Made by a program: the position numbers and the translations under genes | DNA from: Bacteroidales bacterium | GTDB lineage: Bacteria > Bacteroidota > Bacteroidia > Bacteroidales > UBA3824 | NCBI GenBank assembly: GCA_017543645.1 | Contig: JAFYFR010000130.1 | Coordinates: 1 to 19,785 of the forward strand | Reading direction: 5' to 3' | DNA: 19,785 bases | Shown: positions 6,759-15,568 of the stretch, piece after piece | Layout of the letters: the number at the start of each line of letters is the position of its first letter | Numbering within the stretch: the stretch's first letter is position 1 | The notes under the pieces: model-generated | Told to the model about the DNA's origin: nothing | Databases searched by the model: none | Seen by the model: the letters and a program-made list of their open reading frames with translations, nothing else

Positions 6759-7487
6759 TTATGAATTGTTGATGTCAGCCAAAAAAGCGCATACCGCCAC
6801 CCCCGCAGTTTCGGTGCGAAGGCGCGAATTTCCGAGCGAGACAGGCGAATAGCCCGACGAGAGAGCCAAGGCGATCTCCTCGTCTGCAAAATCGCCTTCG
6901 GGACCGATAAGCGTAATTGTGCGAGCATCGCGTTTGGCAACTTTGGAGAAAAACGTCTTCTGCTGTGGCTCGCAATGGGCTATCATTTTGATTTCCTCGG
7001 TAGATGATTTTACAACATCGGCAAATGGCGTGAGCGGGTTGATTATGGGCAAAACGGCGTTTCCGCTCTGTTTGAATGCAGAGAGTATGATTTTTTCCAA
7101 ACGCTCGGTTTTCAGCACTTTGCGCTCGCTGTGACGGCAGAGAAGAGGCGTTATCATATCCACGCCAAACTCAACCGCCTTTTCCACAAACCATTCAAAA
7201 CGGTCGGAATTTTTGGTGGGGGCTATCGCCACATGGTTGAAATACGTGCGCATGGAAATATCCGAAAATTTTTCTATAATCTGCACCGCACAGCTGTTTT
7301 TGCTACATACCGTGAGAATGGCAGAATAAACCCCTCCCCTGCCGTCGGCAATGGCAATTCCGCTGCCCTCGGCAAGCCGCAGCACCCGGCAGCAATGCGA
7401 GGATTCCTCCTCGTCGAGATAAACTGTCGCCCCAGGCTGTGCATCAACGGCTTCGGGCGAATAAAATATATGAAGGTTCTCTTTCAT
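6759..7487 (-). CDS. rsmE: 16S rRNA (uracil-1498-N3)-methyltransferase RsmE
   Basis: The product is 242 aa, a normal length for the family. It has an N-terminal PUA-like domain with HCCRVLRLAEG (31-41) and a SPOUT methyltransferase domain. Signature motifs are VEKAVEFGVD (101-110), GPEGDF (195-200) and LGNSRLRTETA (218-228), the knot that binds S-adenosylmethionine. RsmE adds a methyl group to N3 of U1498 in the 30S subunit near the decoding site. Its start lies 4 nt after the stop of the 1648-aa gene, so it is almost certainly co-transcribed and probably translationally coupled to it. That is an odd pairing of an exported protein with an rRNA enzyme. Confidence 0.95.
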   Translation of the reverse strand: MKENLHIFYSPEAVDAQPGATVYLDEEESSHCCRVLRLAEGSGIAIADGRGGVYSAILTVCSKNSCAVQIIEKFSDISMRTYFNHVAIAPTKNSDRFEWFVEKAVEFGVDMITPLLCRHSERKVLKTERLEKIILSAFKQSGNAVLPIINPLTPFADVVKSSTEEIKMIAHCEPQQKTFFSKVAKRDARTITLIGPEGDFADEEIALALSSGYSPVSLGNSRLRTETAGVAVCAFLADINNS

Positions 7488-7491
7488 TATT

Positions 7492-10400
7492 CTAATTATC
7501 TATAAAGTCCTGTTCTTCAAAATCATCCTCATCGTTAGAGGGCTGCGGTTGTGGCTCTGGCTCAGGTTGTGGTTCTGGCTCAGGTTGTGGTTCTGGCTGA
7601 GGTTCTGGTTCTGGCTGAGGTTCTGGTTGTGGTTCTGGCTCGGGCTCGGATTGTGGCTCAGGCTCGGGTTGTGAAGGTGGTGTTTCTTCCTCAAAATCAT
7701 CCTCTTCGGGAGCAGTCTGACCGTTATTTTCTACTGCAGGAATATTCACATTGAGCGAATCCGAAACGTTAGAAAGGCTGTCGGCGGGCATCTCGCTATT
7801 GTTGTGATCTTCAACAGCTTGCGAGTCGGGAGCATCGGAAACCACCGCGTTGTCGAACGAGCGGATAAACTTGTTCTTAACAGCATCGTTACCTATAACA
7901 AACTGATATTCACCATTTTTGCCATATTTCAAGACACGTTCTTTGTCTTTGGTATACATTATTTTGTTGTTGAAATCCTCGTCGCTCGACAGACAGTACA
8001 TAAATCCAGCCTTATAGTTGAAATAGTACCACGTGCCGGGTTTTGGCTCGAGATAGATTGAAATCTGGTCGCCCTTCTTGCGGTTGCGGACAATCTCAAC
8101 ATTGCCTTTCATATAGAGGTTGATCATCGTTCCGGTCACGAAGCCTACACCGATAGCTCCCACTGAGCGGTAAGTGTGGGTAGTGGTGTCAAAAGTCATC
8201 TTCAAATCGGTAAGGACGATGCTCTTGGAAAGACCTGCCGGCATTTTAGAGATAGAACCAGTCTCCATATAATCGCTCAGCACAGTGAGGGCGGTATCCT
8301 TACCTAACAGATAGCCAAGACGCTTGCGGATGCTTTCTTGAGTAAGGTTAACAGGCTTTGGTTCTACAACCTCACTGAGATGTTCAGCCATGGATTTCAT
8401 AACGTCCTGACGGATAAAGAAATCCAACGACAATGTCATGTTGATATTAAACTTGTCTGCCTCCTTCTGGTGCATAATAGTACCCTTGGTAACAAGGCTT
8501 ACGGGCTCCAGATTGACATTTGTATTGATATTTCCTTCGCCGTAGACAAAGCACAACGCCCTGTAAAGCGAAATAAAGTTGTCGGTGGTGGAGTTGTCGG
8601 CGAGCTTTCGTGCCGAAGCCACTTGGTACTGGTTGGTTCTGATGGCGTAAGAAAGACCTTTGCCGGCATCCAGCACAGCCTCGTCGCGGTTCTCAAGCTT
8701 GCGTCCCATGAAAATAGAATAGAGTTTTTCTTTCTCGTGGTTGTAGAAGAAACCAGTGTAAAGCCTTACGTGGGCAGTGTCGACCACACGGTCGGAGATC
8801 GGGAACACAATGCTGTCGGGGTTGATATTGCCCTCAAACCTGAACGGCATAATCGCGCTGTCGCAGTCCTGACGGATATAGGCGTAACCGTTGAACTTGA
8901 CACCCGGGATGTTGCCCATAAACGAATATTTGCCCGCGAACATATACTGCGGACTAAGCATAAAATGCTCTGATTCAGAAACCGTTCCCAAGCCGAATGT
9001 ACAACGGACTTTCTCGGCGGTCTGGGCGGTATCCTGCTTAATCTTGCGCACCTCCATTGAGTCGAGATTGATGTAGTTGATACCCTGATTTGGATTGTTG
9101 TATTCGTATTGTCCGCCAACAGCTTTGAAATAATATTTGTCGCGGATTCTCACCGTGGTATTAACAATCTTGTGCATCAGAGAATCCTGATTGCAGGTAA
9201 CAAGCGCGTTTTCAAACTTACCAATCTGTCCGCCCCGGTACACCGAGATAACGCCAGTAGGGTCAATCTTAGCATCCACCACACGAATAACTCCCGGCTC
9301 GTGGACATTTACCACGCCATCTCGTGGAGTATACGACGAACTGAAAGCCGTATACGTGAGAGTGTCTTTGTCGGCAATAAGCGTAACGCCGCCGAGCAGA
9401 GGGTCGTCCTTGGCGTTGGTATAGCGTATCCGCTCAAATTCCTCAGGCGTTTTGGCAATCATATTAAGGTCGTAATCAGGCAGTTCCTTACCAAACTCAA
9501 TCAAATCCTTATCGATACTCCAGTAGAAGAAATTGGTTTTCTGCTTGTATCTGTGCTGCGGGAAAATAACCTTTGCCGAATCGACCGACGCCACAAACCT
9601 TGCCCACAACGCAGTGGAGTCGAGATTGAAATCGGCGTTGAATCTTTCGGTGTAAAAATGCCCTGTGGAATCGCCCTGCGCCATAGGGTCGTAGTAGCAG
9701 AACATCGCGCTGTCGGCCTTGAAAGTGGTGTTGTGTAAGTCGAATTTGTCGGAGAAAATTCCGGTGCCGTGATATAGCAGCAGACCCTCACCGCCCATCT
9801 TTTCGGGAGTCAAGTTAATAGTGCCGCTGTATTTCGCGCTTCCATGATAGAGCGAGAAAGCGGTATCCTTGGCTGTGGCAGAAAACACATCATCGGCAGG
9901 TTTCCAGAATACGAGCGCAGAATCGGTGTGCACGTCGGGAATGTCGGTGCGGATGTCGGGAATTGTGCCTAACTGGGTTTTGGCTACCGGCCTAACGTCC
10001 AAATAGTTGACTGCTCCTGTTACCGAGTCGGGATAGAAAAAGAACTTTTCGGCGCGGGCAACAGCTGTCAGGTACTGAATCTCACCGTCGCCGCCAAGAC
10101 CTTTGCCATTGAGAGTTACGGTGTTGTGGTAAGTTCCCTTGCCGGAGAACAGCTCCATACCGTCGTCGGGCGTGGGCATCACAAATCCAAGCGACATATC
10201 GGGCTGCACGGTGAGCGTAACGTCCAGGTCGGGGAAAATGCCTGACTCAAACAAACCCTTGGCCTGCACACCGTTGAGCGACAGATACTTCATACTGTCA
10301 AGCTCAAAGGGGAATACCGTCATGTGAAACTTGTCGCGGTCGTACTTGCCGTTGGTAATCTTGTCGTAATACACAAAAGAGGTGTCTTTGGTAATGAGCT

Positions 10401-12438
10401 TTGGCATGTGTTCAAAGGTATCCTTGCCCGACTTGTTGAACGAAGAGTCGATTTCCAGCACACCCTTGATATGCTCCAACACGCTTCGCACCGAATCCAC
10501 CTGCACCTTGCCGTCCACAACGTTGTAAGCCAAAAGAGCCATGGAGTCGGCATCGGGAATGTCAACGGTAAACTTTTCGTACGAAAACTTGAAATTCTTG
10601 CCGTAAAAGTTTGCAAGACCCGCGCTGATTTTGCCGTCGAACTGAATGTCGAGACTGTCACCGACAACGATGGCAGTGGTAGAATCGGGTTTCACCTCAA
10701 CGTTGGAACTCTCGCTAAACTTGAACGGCAGCACGTTGAATATCTCCAAGTCGTAATTCTTGATATTGAACACCGCGTTTACTTCGCCACGGTGCTTGTT
10801 GAGGGAATAGATGTTGATACAGTCATAGTCTTTTTTCTTTATGCTGCAGCCTATCACATCAAAAATCTTCTGGTCTATGTGTCCCATCTGCGTCAAAGGG
10901 TCGTAATTTACATAACCGTCATAAGACATTAGCCTTAGCATATCAGCAACCCGATCGTCGGTAAAGAACACCCCGTAAGTCTTTCGCAGAAACTGGTTGT
11001 AGTCGTGAGGGTTGATATCAAATGTCTGCTGATCATATATATATGAATGTAACGACACAAGGGGATGCACTCGGTCGACACCCTGAAGATCCCTGAACTC
11101 CTTCGGGGAAAAATAGTCGTAGGAAACAAACTGGGCGTAGTCGTTTGGTGCGGTACGTCCTGTAATAAAATAAATTGCGGTGTCGCCGAGATGCCACTGA
11201 AGCTCGTTGATATCGTATTTCATAAAGTGGTATGTGTCAATCCATTTTGCCACCTCCGAACCCGTTCTGATTTTAAACATAGTAAGCAACGAGTCGCGGC
11301 TGCGGTAACGGAGCCTCAAACCGATATGCGAAATAGAGTCTTCGCCAAAACATATTGATACCTTGGCATTTGACGACTCCACCCTTTCGGCACTGTATAC
11401 AAAGTTCAAGGATTTAGCCTCGATAAACTTCTTGCCTTCGTATTTGAATGTAAGCGTGGCATACGCGCTGGTATCGCCCACGCCCGAAAACACGCTTCCG
11501 CGCTGCGCAAAACCGCCCCGGAAATCTATATCGTGGATAAGATTTGGAATAACAAGGTACTTGTTGTAGGATTCAAACCGAGGGTAACGCGCCTTTGCAC
11601 CAGCACCGTCAACCACGTATTTGTCGGAATACTCGCCACGGATAAAACTTCCAAAAAAAGCATGGTTGTAAAAATCAACGCTGTCGGCGGAAAACTCCGT
11701 TCTTTTGGTTTCAATCACATACTTATGCAGCTCGGCATACATTGAGTCTGCCGGAATGCCAGCCCTCCGCCAGTCCACCTTGCCGCCGTTGCCGCGAAAC
11801 TCGTGGTCTGCATAGTTAAACACGCCGCTCGTGCCATAAATAACAAGCGAGCTGTCGGTGCGCATCTTGAAACGGAGGTCGGCATTTGAAAACTCCACAA
11901 GCAGCTGCTGTTCATCGCCGTCGGTAGTGGTGGAAAAACGGTAGTTGTCGTTGCTGATATACCACGACTTAGAACCGCTTGTTTCGATGCTGTTGTCCTT
12001 TACAAGGTAGTAGGCAAACACGGTTAGGTCGTTTACCCTGGTCATCGACACACGGTCTTTGAGGTAATCCATCATGTATTTGTGCCATACCGAAAACTGC
12101 TGGATCTTGTTTTTGTCGCAAAAAACGTTGAATGTCTTTATTAGATTGAGCATGTGGGTAGCGGGGTTGCTCCTATGTTCCAAATAAGCGTTCATCAGCT
12201 CAATCATCTGTGTGCGCAGCTCGCCGGAGATAACGTTGGTCTCCACCTTGTTGGTAAAAGCCTTGACCTCGGTTTTCAACTCCTTGTTGAGCGATGTCTT
12301 CACTCCCATAAAGCTGTTGAGCTCGCCCACGAAATCCTCGTTGTCGGAGAAGCTCTTCTGTTGTGCCGAGGCCGCGGACACCATAGCCGCCAAGCCGAGT
12401 GTAATAAAAATCCTTGAAAACAAAAGTCTGATTCTCAT
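7492..12438 (-). CDS. Very large exported protein (1648 aa), function unknown, with Pro/Glu/Gln tail
   Basis: This is the largest gene in the window. A clear signal peptide (MRIRLLFSRIFITLGLAAM, probable cleavage after ASA at residue 25) means it leaves the cytoplasm. No lipobox or transmembrane helix follows. The body is mainly beta-strand-like, with recurring short units around Asp-Ser and Gly-x-Gly, for example YGTSGVFNYADHEFRGNGG, GKGTYHNTVTLNGKG, and YHGSAKYSGTINL with YHGTGIFSDKFDLHNTTF. This loosely recalls stacked beta-jellyroll proteins of the LptA/OstA type, but no family can be assigned. Residues 1587-1633 are a PEPEPQ-type run, flanked by DDFEE on both sides, and the end reads EEQDFIDN. 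Conserved hypothetical proteins of this size occur in Bacteroidales. Upstream lies the tpiA terminator, so its promoter must be within about 50 nt of the start; none is convincing. Confidence 0.85.
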   Translation of the reverse strand: MRIRLLFSRIFITLGLAAMVSAASAQQKSFSDNEDFVGELNSFMGVKTSLNKELKTEVKAFTNKVETNVISGELRTQMIELMNAYLEHRSNPATHMLNLIKTFNVFCDKNKIQQFSVWHKYMMDYLKDRVSMTRVNDLTVFAYYLVKDNSIETSGSKSWYISNDNYRFSTTTDGDEQQLLVEFSNADLRFKMRTDSSLVIYGTSGVFNYADHEFRGNGGKVDWRRAGIPADSMYAELHKYVIETKRTEFSADSVDFYNHAFFGSFIRGEYSDKYVVDGAGAKARYPRFESYNKYLVIPNLIHDIDFRGGFAQRGSVFSGVGDTSAYATLTFKYEGKKFIEAKSLNFVYSAERVESSNAKVSICFGEDSISHIGLRLRYRSRDSLLTMFKIRTGSEVAKWIDTYHFMKYDINELQWHLGDTAIYFITGRTAPNDYAQFVSYDYFSPKEFRDLQGVDRVHPLVSLHSYIYDQQTFDINPHDYNQFLRKTYGVFFTDDRVADMLRLMSYDGYVNYDPLTQMGHIDQKIFDVIGCSIKKKDYDCINIYSLNKHRGEVNAVFNIKNYDLEIFNVLPFKFSESSNVEVKPDSTTAIVVGDSLDIQFDGKISAGLANFYGKNFKFSYEKFTVDIPDADSMALLAYNVVDGKVQVDSVRSVLEHIKGVLEIDSSFNKSGKDTFEHMPKLITKDTSFVYYDKITNGKYDRDKFHMTVFPFELDSMKYLSLNGVQAKGLFESGIFPDLDVTLTVQPDMSLGFVMPTPDDGMELFSGKGTYHNTVTLNGKGLGGDGEIQYLTAVARAEKFFFYPDSVTGAVNYLDVRPVAKTQLGTIPDIRTDIPDVHTDSALVFWKPADDVFSATAKDTAFSLYHGSAKYSGTINLTPEKMGGEGLLLYHGTGIFSDKFDLHNTTFKADSAMFCYYDPMAQGDSTGHFYTERFNADFNLDSTALWARFVASVDSAKVIFPQHRYKQKTNFFYWSIDKDLIEFGKELPDYDLNMIAKTPEEFERIRYTNAKDDPLLGGVTLIADKDTLTYTAFSSSYTPRDGVVNVHEPGVIRVVDAKIDPTGVISVYRGGQIGKFENALVTCNQDSLMHKIVNTTVRIRDKYYFKAVGGQYEYNNPNQGINYINLDSMEVRKIKQDTAQTAEKVRCTFGLGTVSESEHFMLSPQYMFAGKYSFMGNIPGVKFNGYAYIRQDCDSAIMPFRFEGNINPDSIVFPISDRVVDTAHVRLYTGFFYNHEKEKLYSIFMGRKLENRDEAVLDAGKGLSYAIRTNQYQVASARKLADNSTTDNFISLYRALCFVYGEGNINTNVNLEPVSLVTKGTIMHQKEADKFNINMTLSLDFFIRQDVMKSMAEHLSEVVEPKPVNLTQESIRKRLGYLLGKDTALTVLSDYMETGSISKMPAGLSKSIVLTDLKMTFDTTTHTYRSVGAIGVGFVTGTMINLYMKGNVEIVRNRKKGDQISIYLEPKPGTWYYFNYKAGFMYCLSSDEDFNNKIMYTKDKERVLKYGKNGEYQFVIGNDAVKNKFIRSFDNAVVSDAPDSQAVEDHNNSEMPADSLSNVSDSLNVNIPAVENNGQTAPEEDDFEEETPPSQPEPEPQSEPEPEPQPEPQPEPEPQPEPQPEPEPQPEPEPQPQPSNDEDDFEEQDFIDN
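7540..7680 (-). repeat. Low-complexity coding repeat (PEPEPQ units)
   Basis: Hexanucleotide-based repeats with 6-, 12- and 18-bp periodicity encode 47 residues made almost only of Pro, Glu and Gln, plus a little Ser, near the C-terminus of the 1648-aa protein. Such stretches are extended and highly acidic. They often act as spacers, and their copy number is prone to slip. Confidence 0.9.
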
Positions 12439-12490
12439 AGTAATATAGTGTTAGTTTGCCAAAAAACAAAACTCAAAAAGCAGTTTTAAT

Positions 12491-12536
12491 AAAAAAGCGG
12501 ACGGATACGTCAATAAATTCAAACGCACACGTCCGC
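12491..12536 (-). terminator. Intrinsic terminator of the tilS-coiled coil-tpiA group
   Basis: On the minus strand GCGGACG (12536-12530) pairs with CGTCCGC (12503-12497). The stem extends inward to about 14 bp, with one mismatch and two G-U pairs, around a loop of about 12 nt. TTTTTT (12496-12491) follows directly. It lies 45 nt after the tpiA stop and 53 nt before the 1648-aa gene, and cleanly separates the two units. Confidence 0.9.
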
Positions 12537-12581
12537 AAAAATCTATCTGGTGGAACACTCCAGCCGAATCATGCACGAAAA

Positions 12582-13349
12582 CTATCTTGCGTCGATAAGT
12601 TTTGCAAAGTCGTCAGCCTTGAGCGATGCACCACCAATCAAACCACCGTCAACGTCTTTTTTAGCGAAGATTTCAGTAGCGTTGGAAGGTTTGCAGCTTC
12701 CGCCGTAAAGAATTGTGGTGTCGTCGGCAACAGCCTGACCGAAATTGTCGGCAACAGCCTTGCGAATCATCTCGTGGATTTCCTGAGCCTGTTCGGGTGT
12801 TGCGGTAAGACCTGTGCCGATAGCCCATACGGGTTCGTAAGCAATGATAACTTTTTTGAACTCTTCGGGAGTGAGTGTAAATACTGTGTCAACGAGCTGA
12901 GCCTTGATAACGTTGTTGTAGAGGTTGGCGCCAGCTTCGCGCTGTTCTTTTGTTTCGCCAATGCAGAAGATGATGTCGAGACCTTCGGCGAGGGCGAGCT
13001 TGATTTTCTTGAGAAGGATTTCGGAATTTTCTTTGAAATACTGACGACGTTCAGAGTGTCCGAGGATAACAGCCTTAACGCCTATGCCTTTGAGCATCGA
13101 AGCCGAAACTTCACCGGTGTATGCGCCATTGGTGGTGGCTGCGCAGTCCTGAGCTGCGAGTATCACTTTGTCAGCGTTGATTACCTGCGCTATGGGTGCG
13201 AGGTGTGTGAACGGGGGGGCTATAACTACCTGTTTGTTTGCGGGAAGGTTCTTACCTGCGGCATACTCGCTAACCTTTTTTGCGAGTTCTACTCCTTCGG
13301 CAACTGATGTGTTCATTTTCCAGTTGCCTGCTACTATAAGTTTTCTCAT
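12582..13349 (-). CDS. tpiA: Triosephosphate isomerase
   Basis: The product is 255 aa, a standard TIM barrel. Catalytic and binding residues are intact: GNWKMN (8-13, Lys11), ILGHSERR (95-102, His98), AYEPVWAIGTG (170-180, with Glu172 as the general base and the mobile loop 6), and YGGSCKPSN with GGLIGGASL near the end (phosphate binding). It interconverts dihydroxyacetone phosphate and glyceraldehyde 3-phosphate in glycolysis and gluconeogenesis. It follows the coiled-coil gene by 20 nt with no promoter in that gap and is closed by a strong terminator, so it should share the upstream transcript. Confidence 0.98.
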   Translation of the reverse strand: MRKLIVAGNWKMNTSVAEGVELAKKVSEYAAGKNLPANKQVVIAPPFTHLAPIAQVINADKVILAAQDCAATTNGAYTGEVSASMLKGIGVKAVILGHSERRQYFKENSEILLKKIKLALAEGLDIIFCIGETKEQREAGANLYNNVIKAQLVDTVFTLTPEEFKKVIIAYEPVWAIGTGLTATPEQAQEIHEMIRKAVADNFGQAVADDTTILYGGSCKPSNATEIFAKKDVDGGLIGGASLKADDFAKLIDAR

Positions 13350-13369
13350 TTTAAATTAATATATGTGAT

Positions 13370-14104
13370 TTACAAATTATCAATAAATTTCTGTTCTTCA
13401 AGCTGCTTGTAGTACTCTTCCCTCTCGAGCACCTCTTTTTCCAAATCGCCCATGGAGAGTTGCGAAAGGTCGTACTCGCCGGCGGTCATGGAAGTCAGCT
13501 CGCGCTCGTTAGCCTGCTCTATGTGGGCGTTGTGCCCTTCGAGCTTTTTCATCATTTTTTCTTTCTGTTTAACAGCCCTGATTTTATCTTTGAGTTTGAG
13601 ATACTCTTCGTGTTTTTTCTCAAACACTCCGATGCGCTCCTTGTAGCCCTCGATCTTGGCTTTGTAATCTTTAACGATGGTGTCGCACTTGTCTTCAGCC
13701 TCAAATTCCAACTGTGCGCCGAATTTTTCGTGAATCTGGTCGTAATTGTCGCAGAGAGTGTCGCGGTCGAGCAGCACTCCCTCTTTCTGTGCCACTGCCG
13801 AATATGCCGAAAATATTGCGTCGTTACTCCACGAGGTAAGACGGCGTATCTCGCTTTCGGCCTTGAACTTGTTACGGTTGGCTTCCGAAATCTGGTTGTT
13901 GATTTTCATTTCGAGCGATTCTCCGCCCTTGTCGAATGTTGACTGCTGCGACGACTCTATGAGTTTTCCGCCCAAAAATGTGCAAAGTGCCAATGTTGCG
14001 CCGCATCCGGCACTCAGCAAACCCAAGAAGGAATGTCCGGCTATCGCGCCTATCACTCCTATACCTACCAATGCCAGACTAACTACGTATAATACTTTTT
14101 TCAT
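13370..14104 (-). CDS. Membrane-anchored coiled-coil protein, unknown
   Basis: The product is 244 aa. Two hydrophobic segments at about residues 4-22 and 26-47 form a hairpin anchor. The remainder is charged, Lys/Glu-rich sequence from about residue 65 to the end with strong coiled-coil character, for example FEKKHEEYLKLKDKIRAVKQ around residues 160-180. A short Ser/Tyr/Leu-rich break (about 206-220) precedes the last helix. No catalytic motif was seen and I do not recognise the family. It ends in EEQKFIDNL, curiously like the EEQDFIDN end of the 1648-aa protein two genes away. It has its own -7 box 20 nt upstream and runs into tpiA. Real gene with high confidence; function unknown, perhaps a cytoplasmic-side scaffold. 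Confidence 0.75.
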   Translation of the reverse strand: MKKVLYVVSLALVGIGVIGAIAGHSFLGLLSAGCGATLALCTFLGGKLIESSQQSTFDKGGESLEMKINNQISEANRNKFKAESEIRRLTSWSNDAIFSAYSAVAQKEGVLLDRDTLCDNYDQIHEKFGAQLEFEAEDKCDTIVKDYKAKIEGYKERIGVFEKKHEEYLKLKDKIRAVKQKEKMMKKLEGHNAHIEQANERELTSMTAGEYDLSQLSMGDLEKEVLEREEYYKQLEEQKFIDNL

Positions 14105-14123
14105 AATCTAAAAATTTTTGCCC

Positions 14124-14131
14124 CAAATGTA
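14124..14131 (-). promoter_or_regulatory. Bacteroidetes -7 box before the coiled-coil gene
   Basis: TACATTTG is an exact TAnnTTTG match, 20 nt before the ATG. A TTTG lies only 12 nt further upstream and nothing matches at 19-21 nt, so the -33 element is weak. If used, it starts a transcript with a leader of only about 12 nt and gives the coiled-coil/tpiA pair a promoter separate from tilS. Confidence 0.5.
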
Positions 14132-14182
14132 AGGCTTTTTTGGCAAATAGAGATGTTTTTTGCGGCGTTTTTACTAAAAAAT

Positions 14183-15520
14183 TTATAACTCACTGATAAT
14201 ACGGAGAATATGTAATGTCTTGGGCGTAACTTTGTATGTGTCGGCGGCTCTGATTCCAACCGCCCAAATGATTTTGCCGCCAGAACACAATATCCTAACA
14301 CGCTCTTTTTCCAAAATGGTGAGCTTATGGTCGATAAATATGTCGCTGAGTTTTTTGGGCTGACGGCGGCCAAACGGAACTATCGTGTCGCCGCTCTGCC
14401 AATGCCTCAGCACAAGGGGAAACTCTATGCTGTCGAAATCGAAATACGCCGTGGAGGAATCCCTCTCGGGTGAGAAATCCGTTTTTGGGATAATGTCGAA
14501 CCTCAAAACGCAACCATCGCCACGGAACTCGCCTTTGGCTAACGCATCACGTCCGAGCAAAATTTCCTGACCGTTGTCTTCCTCTTTAAAATTGCTGATG
14601 ACAAACATATTGCGGTCTTTTACAAGGCGGTAATTGTCGCTCATAAAAGTCTTTCCGCTTTCGGCTTCGGCTGCATTGAGTATCTGCGACACCTGCGTTT
14701 TGTTGAACCCATATTGGCGGAGTATTTCAAACATTAACGCCTCTTTCTGATGATATTGCATCAGTTCGGGTATAGAAACTAAGGTTTCGCCGCCGATGGT
14801 GCGCGTTATCCGCCGCTTTTGGTCTTCAATCTCCCTGTAATAAATCTCCTTAACCTGCTGCAGATACGTGAATGTTTCGGCAAAACTGTTTCGGTACGAG
14901 GGATTTATCTGCTCGAAATATGGCGCGACGCAGTTTCGGATTTTGTTTCTGGAAAACTCTGTTTCAAAATTAGTAACATCAGTTACATATTGCAGACCAT
15001 TGTCTTGAACATATTTTTCAATATCCTTTCGCGAAAAACACAGCATCGGACGTATAATTCTGCCGTTACGGCTGTGCATACCCGTAAGCCCGCTGATACC
15101 TGTGCCACGAAGGAGATTGAGCAAGAATGTCTCTATGGCGTCGTCGATATGGTGCGCTACGGCGGTGGAGGCGAATCCGTGATGGTCCATAATCTTCTCA
15201 AACTCGGCATAACGCAGCTCGCGCGCCGCCATCTCTATCGAGATATGCTTTTCAGCGGCATAAGACTGTGTGTCAAAGTCTTTTACAAAGATGGGGACAT
15301 TATAACTATGGGCAAGCGAACGTACAAAAGCCTCGTCGCGGTTGCTGTCGTCGCCTCGCAGATGGAAGTTGACATGAGAGATTGCAATATCGAATCCCGC
15401 CTTGGCGAACAAATCGAGCATAGACACCGAATCAGCCCCTCCGCTTATGGCAAGGAGGATTTGTTGCGACCTGTCGGCAAGGTGGTGAGTGGCGATATAT
15501 TGGTTAAATCTTTGGAGCAT
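14183..15520 (-). CDS. tilS: tRNA(Ile)-lysidine synthase TilS
   Basis: The product is 445 aa from the ATG at 15520. It has the PP-loop ATPase motif SGGADS (26-31), the N-type segment ISHVNFHLRGDDSNRDE, AVAHHIDDAIETFLLNLLRG, and a C-terminal TilS domain with FPLVLRHWQSGDTIVPFGRR and LSDIFIDHKL. The enzyme attaches lysine to cytidine 34 of the CAU anticodon tRNA, turning it into an isoleucine tRNA that reads AUA. It is essential in most bacteria. An open frame extends 27 codons further upstream to 15601. The 15520 start is preferred because the family begins there and because a good promoter (-7 box 15539-15546) lies between the two. The gene is followed by 78 nt containing the next promoter. 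Confidence 0.95.
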   Translation of the reverse strand: MLQRFNQYIATHHLADRSQQILLAISGGADSVSMLDLFAKAGFDIAISHVNFHLRGDDSNRDEAFVRSLAHSYNVPIFVKDFDTQSYAAEKHISIEMAARELRYAEFEKIMDHHGFASTAVAHHIDDAIETFLLNLLRGTGISGLTGMHSRNGRIIRPMLCFSRKDIEKYVQDNGLQYVTDVTNFETEFSRNKIRNCVAPYFEQINPSYRNSFAETFTYLQQVKEIYYREIEDQKRRITRTIGGETLVSIPELMQYHQKEALMFEILRQYGFNKTQVSQILNAAEAESGKTFMSDNYRLVKDRNMFVISNFKEEDNGQEILLGRDALAKGEFRGDGCVLRFDIIPKTDFSPERDSSTAYFDFDSIEFPLVLRHWQSGDTIVPFGRRQPKKLSDIFIDHKLTILEKERVRILCSGGKIIWAVGIRAADTYKVTPKTLHILRIISEL

Positions 15521-15538
15521 AGATTTGCAATTTTGCCG

Positions 15539-15568
15539 CAAAGGTAGTGATTTTTTGAGAGATTCAAG
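15539..15568 (-). promoter_or_regulatory. Promoter of tilS
   Basis: TACCTTTG (15546-15539) is an exact TAnnTTTG box. CTTG (15568-15565) lies 18 nt upstream, close to the TTTG -33 element at the usual 19-21. The predicted leader is only about 12 nt. This placement argues against a tilS start at 15601. The -33 part lies inside the tail of the upstream pseudogene. Confidence 0.65.

Noticed and set aside
8338..9738. Two long plus-strand frames (211 and 209 codons) opposite the 1648-aa gene
   Set aside because: They mirror the real gene's codon pattern, have no recognisable domain and no upstream signals.
12456..13307. 283-codon plus-strand open frame opposite tpiA
   Set aside because: It lies antisense to an unmistakable tpiA; its composition (Cys/Phe/Val-rich) is typical of a shadow frame and it starts inside the terminator region.
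14819..15547. 242-codon plus-strand frame opposite tilS
   Set aside because: Antisense to conserved TilS motifs on the minus strand; no protein features.
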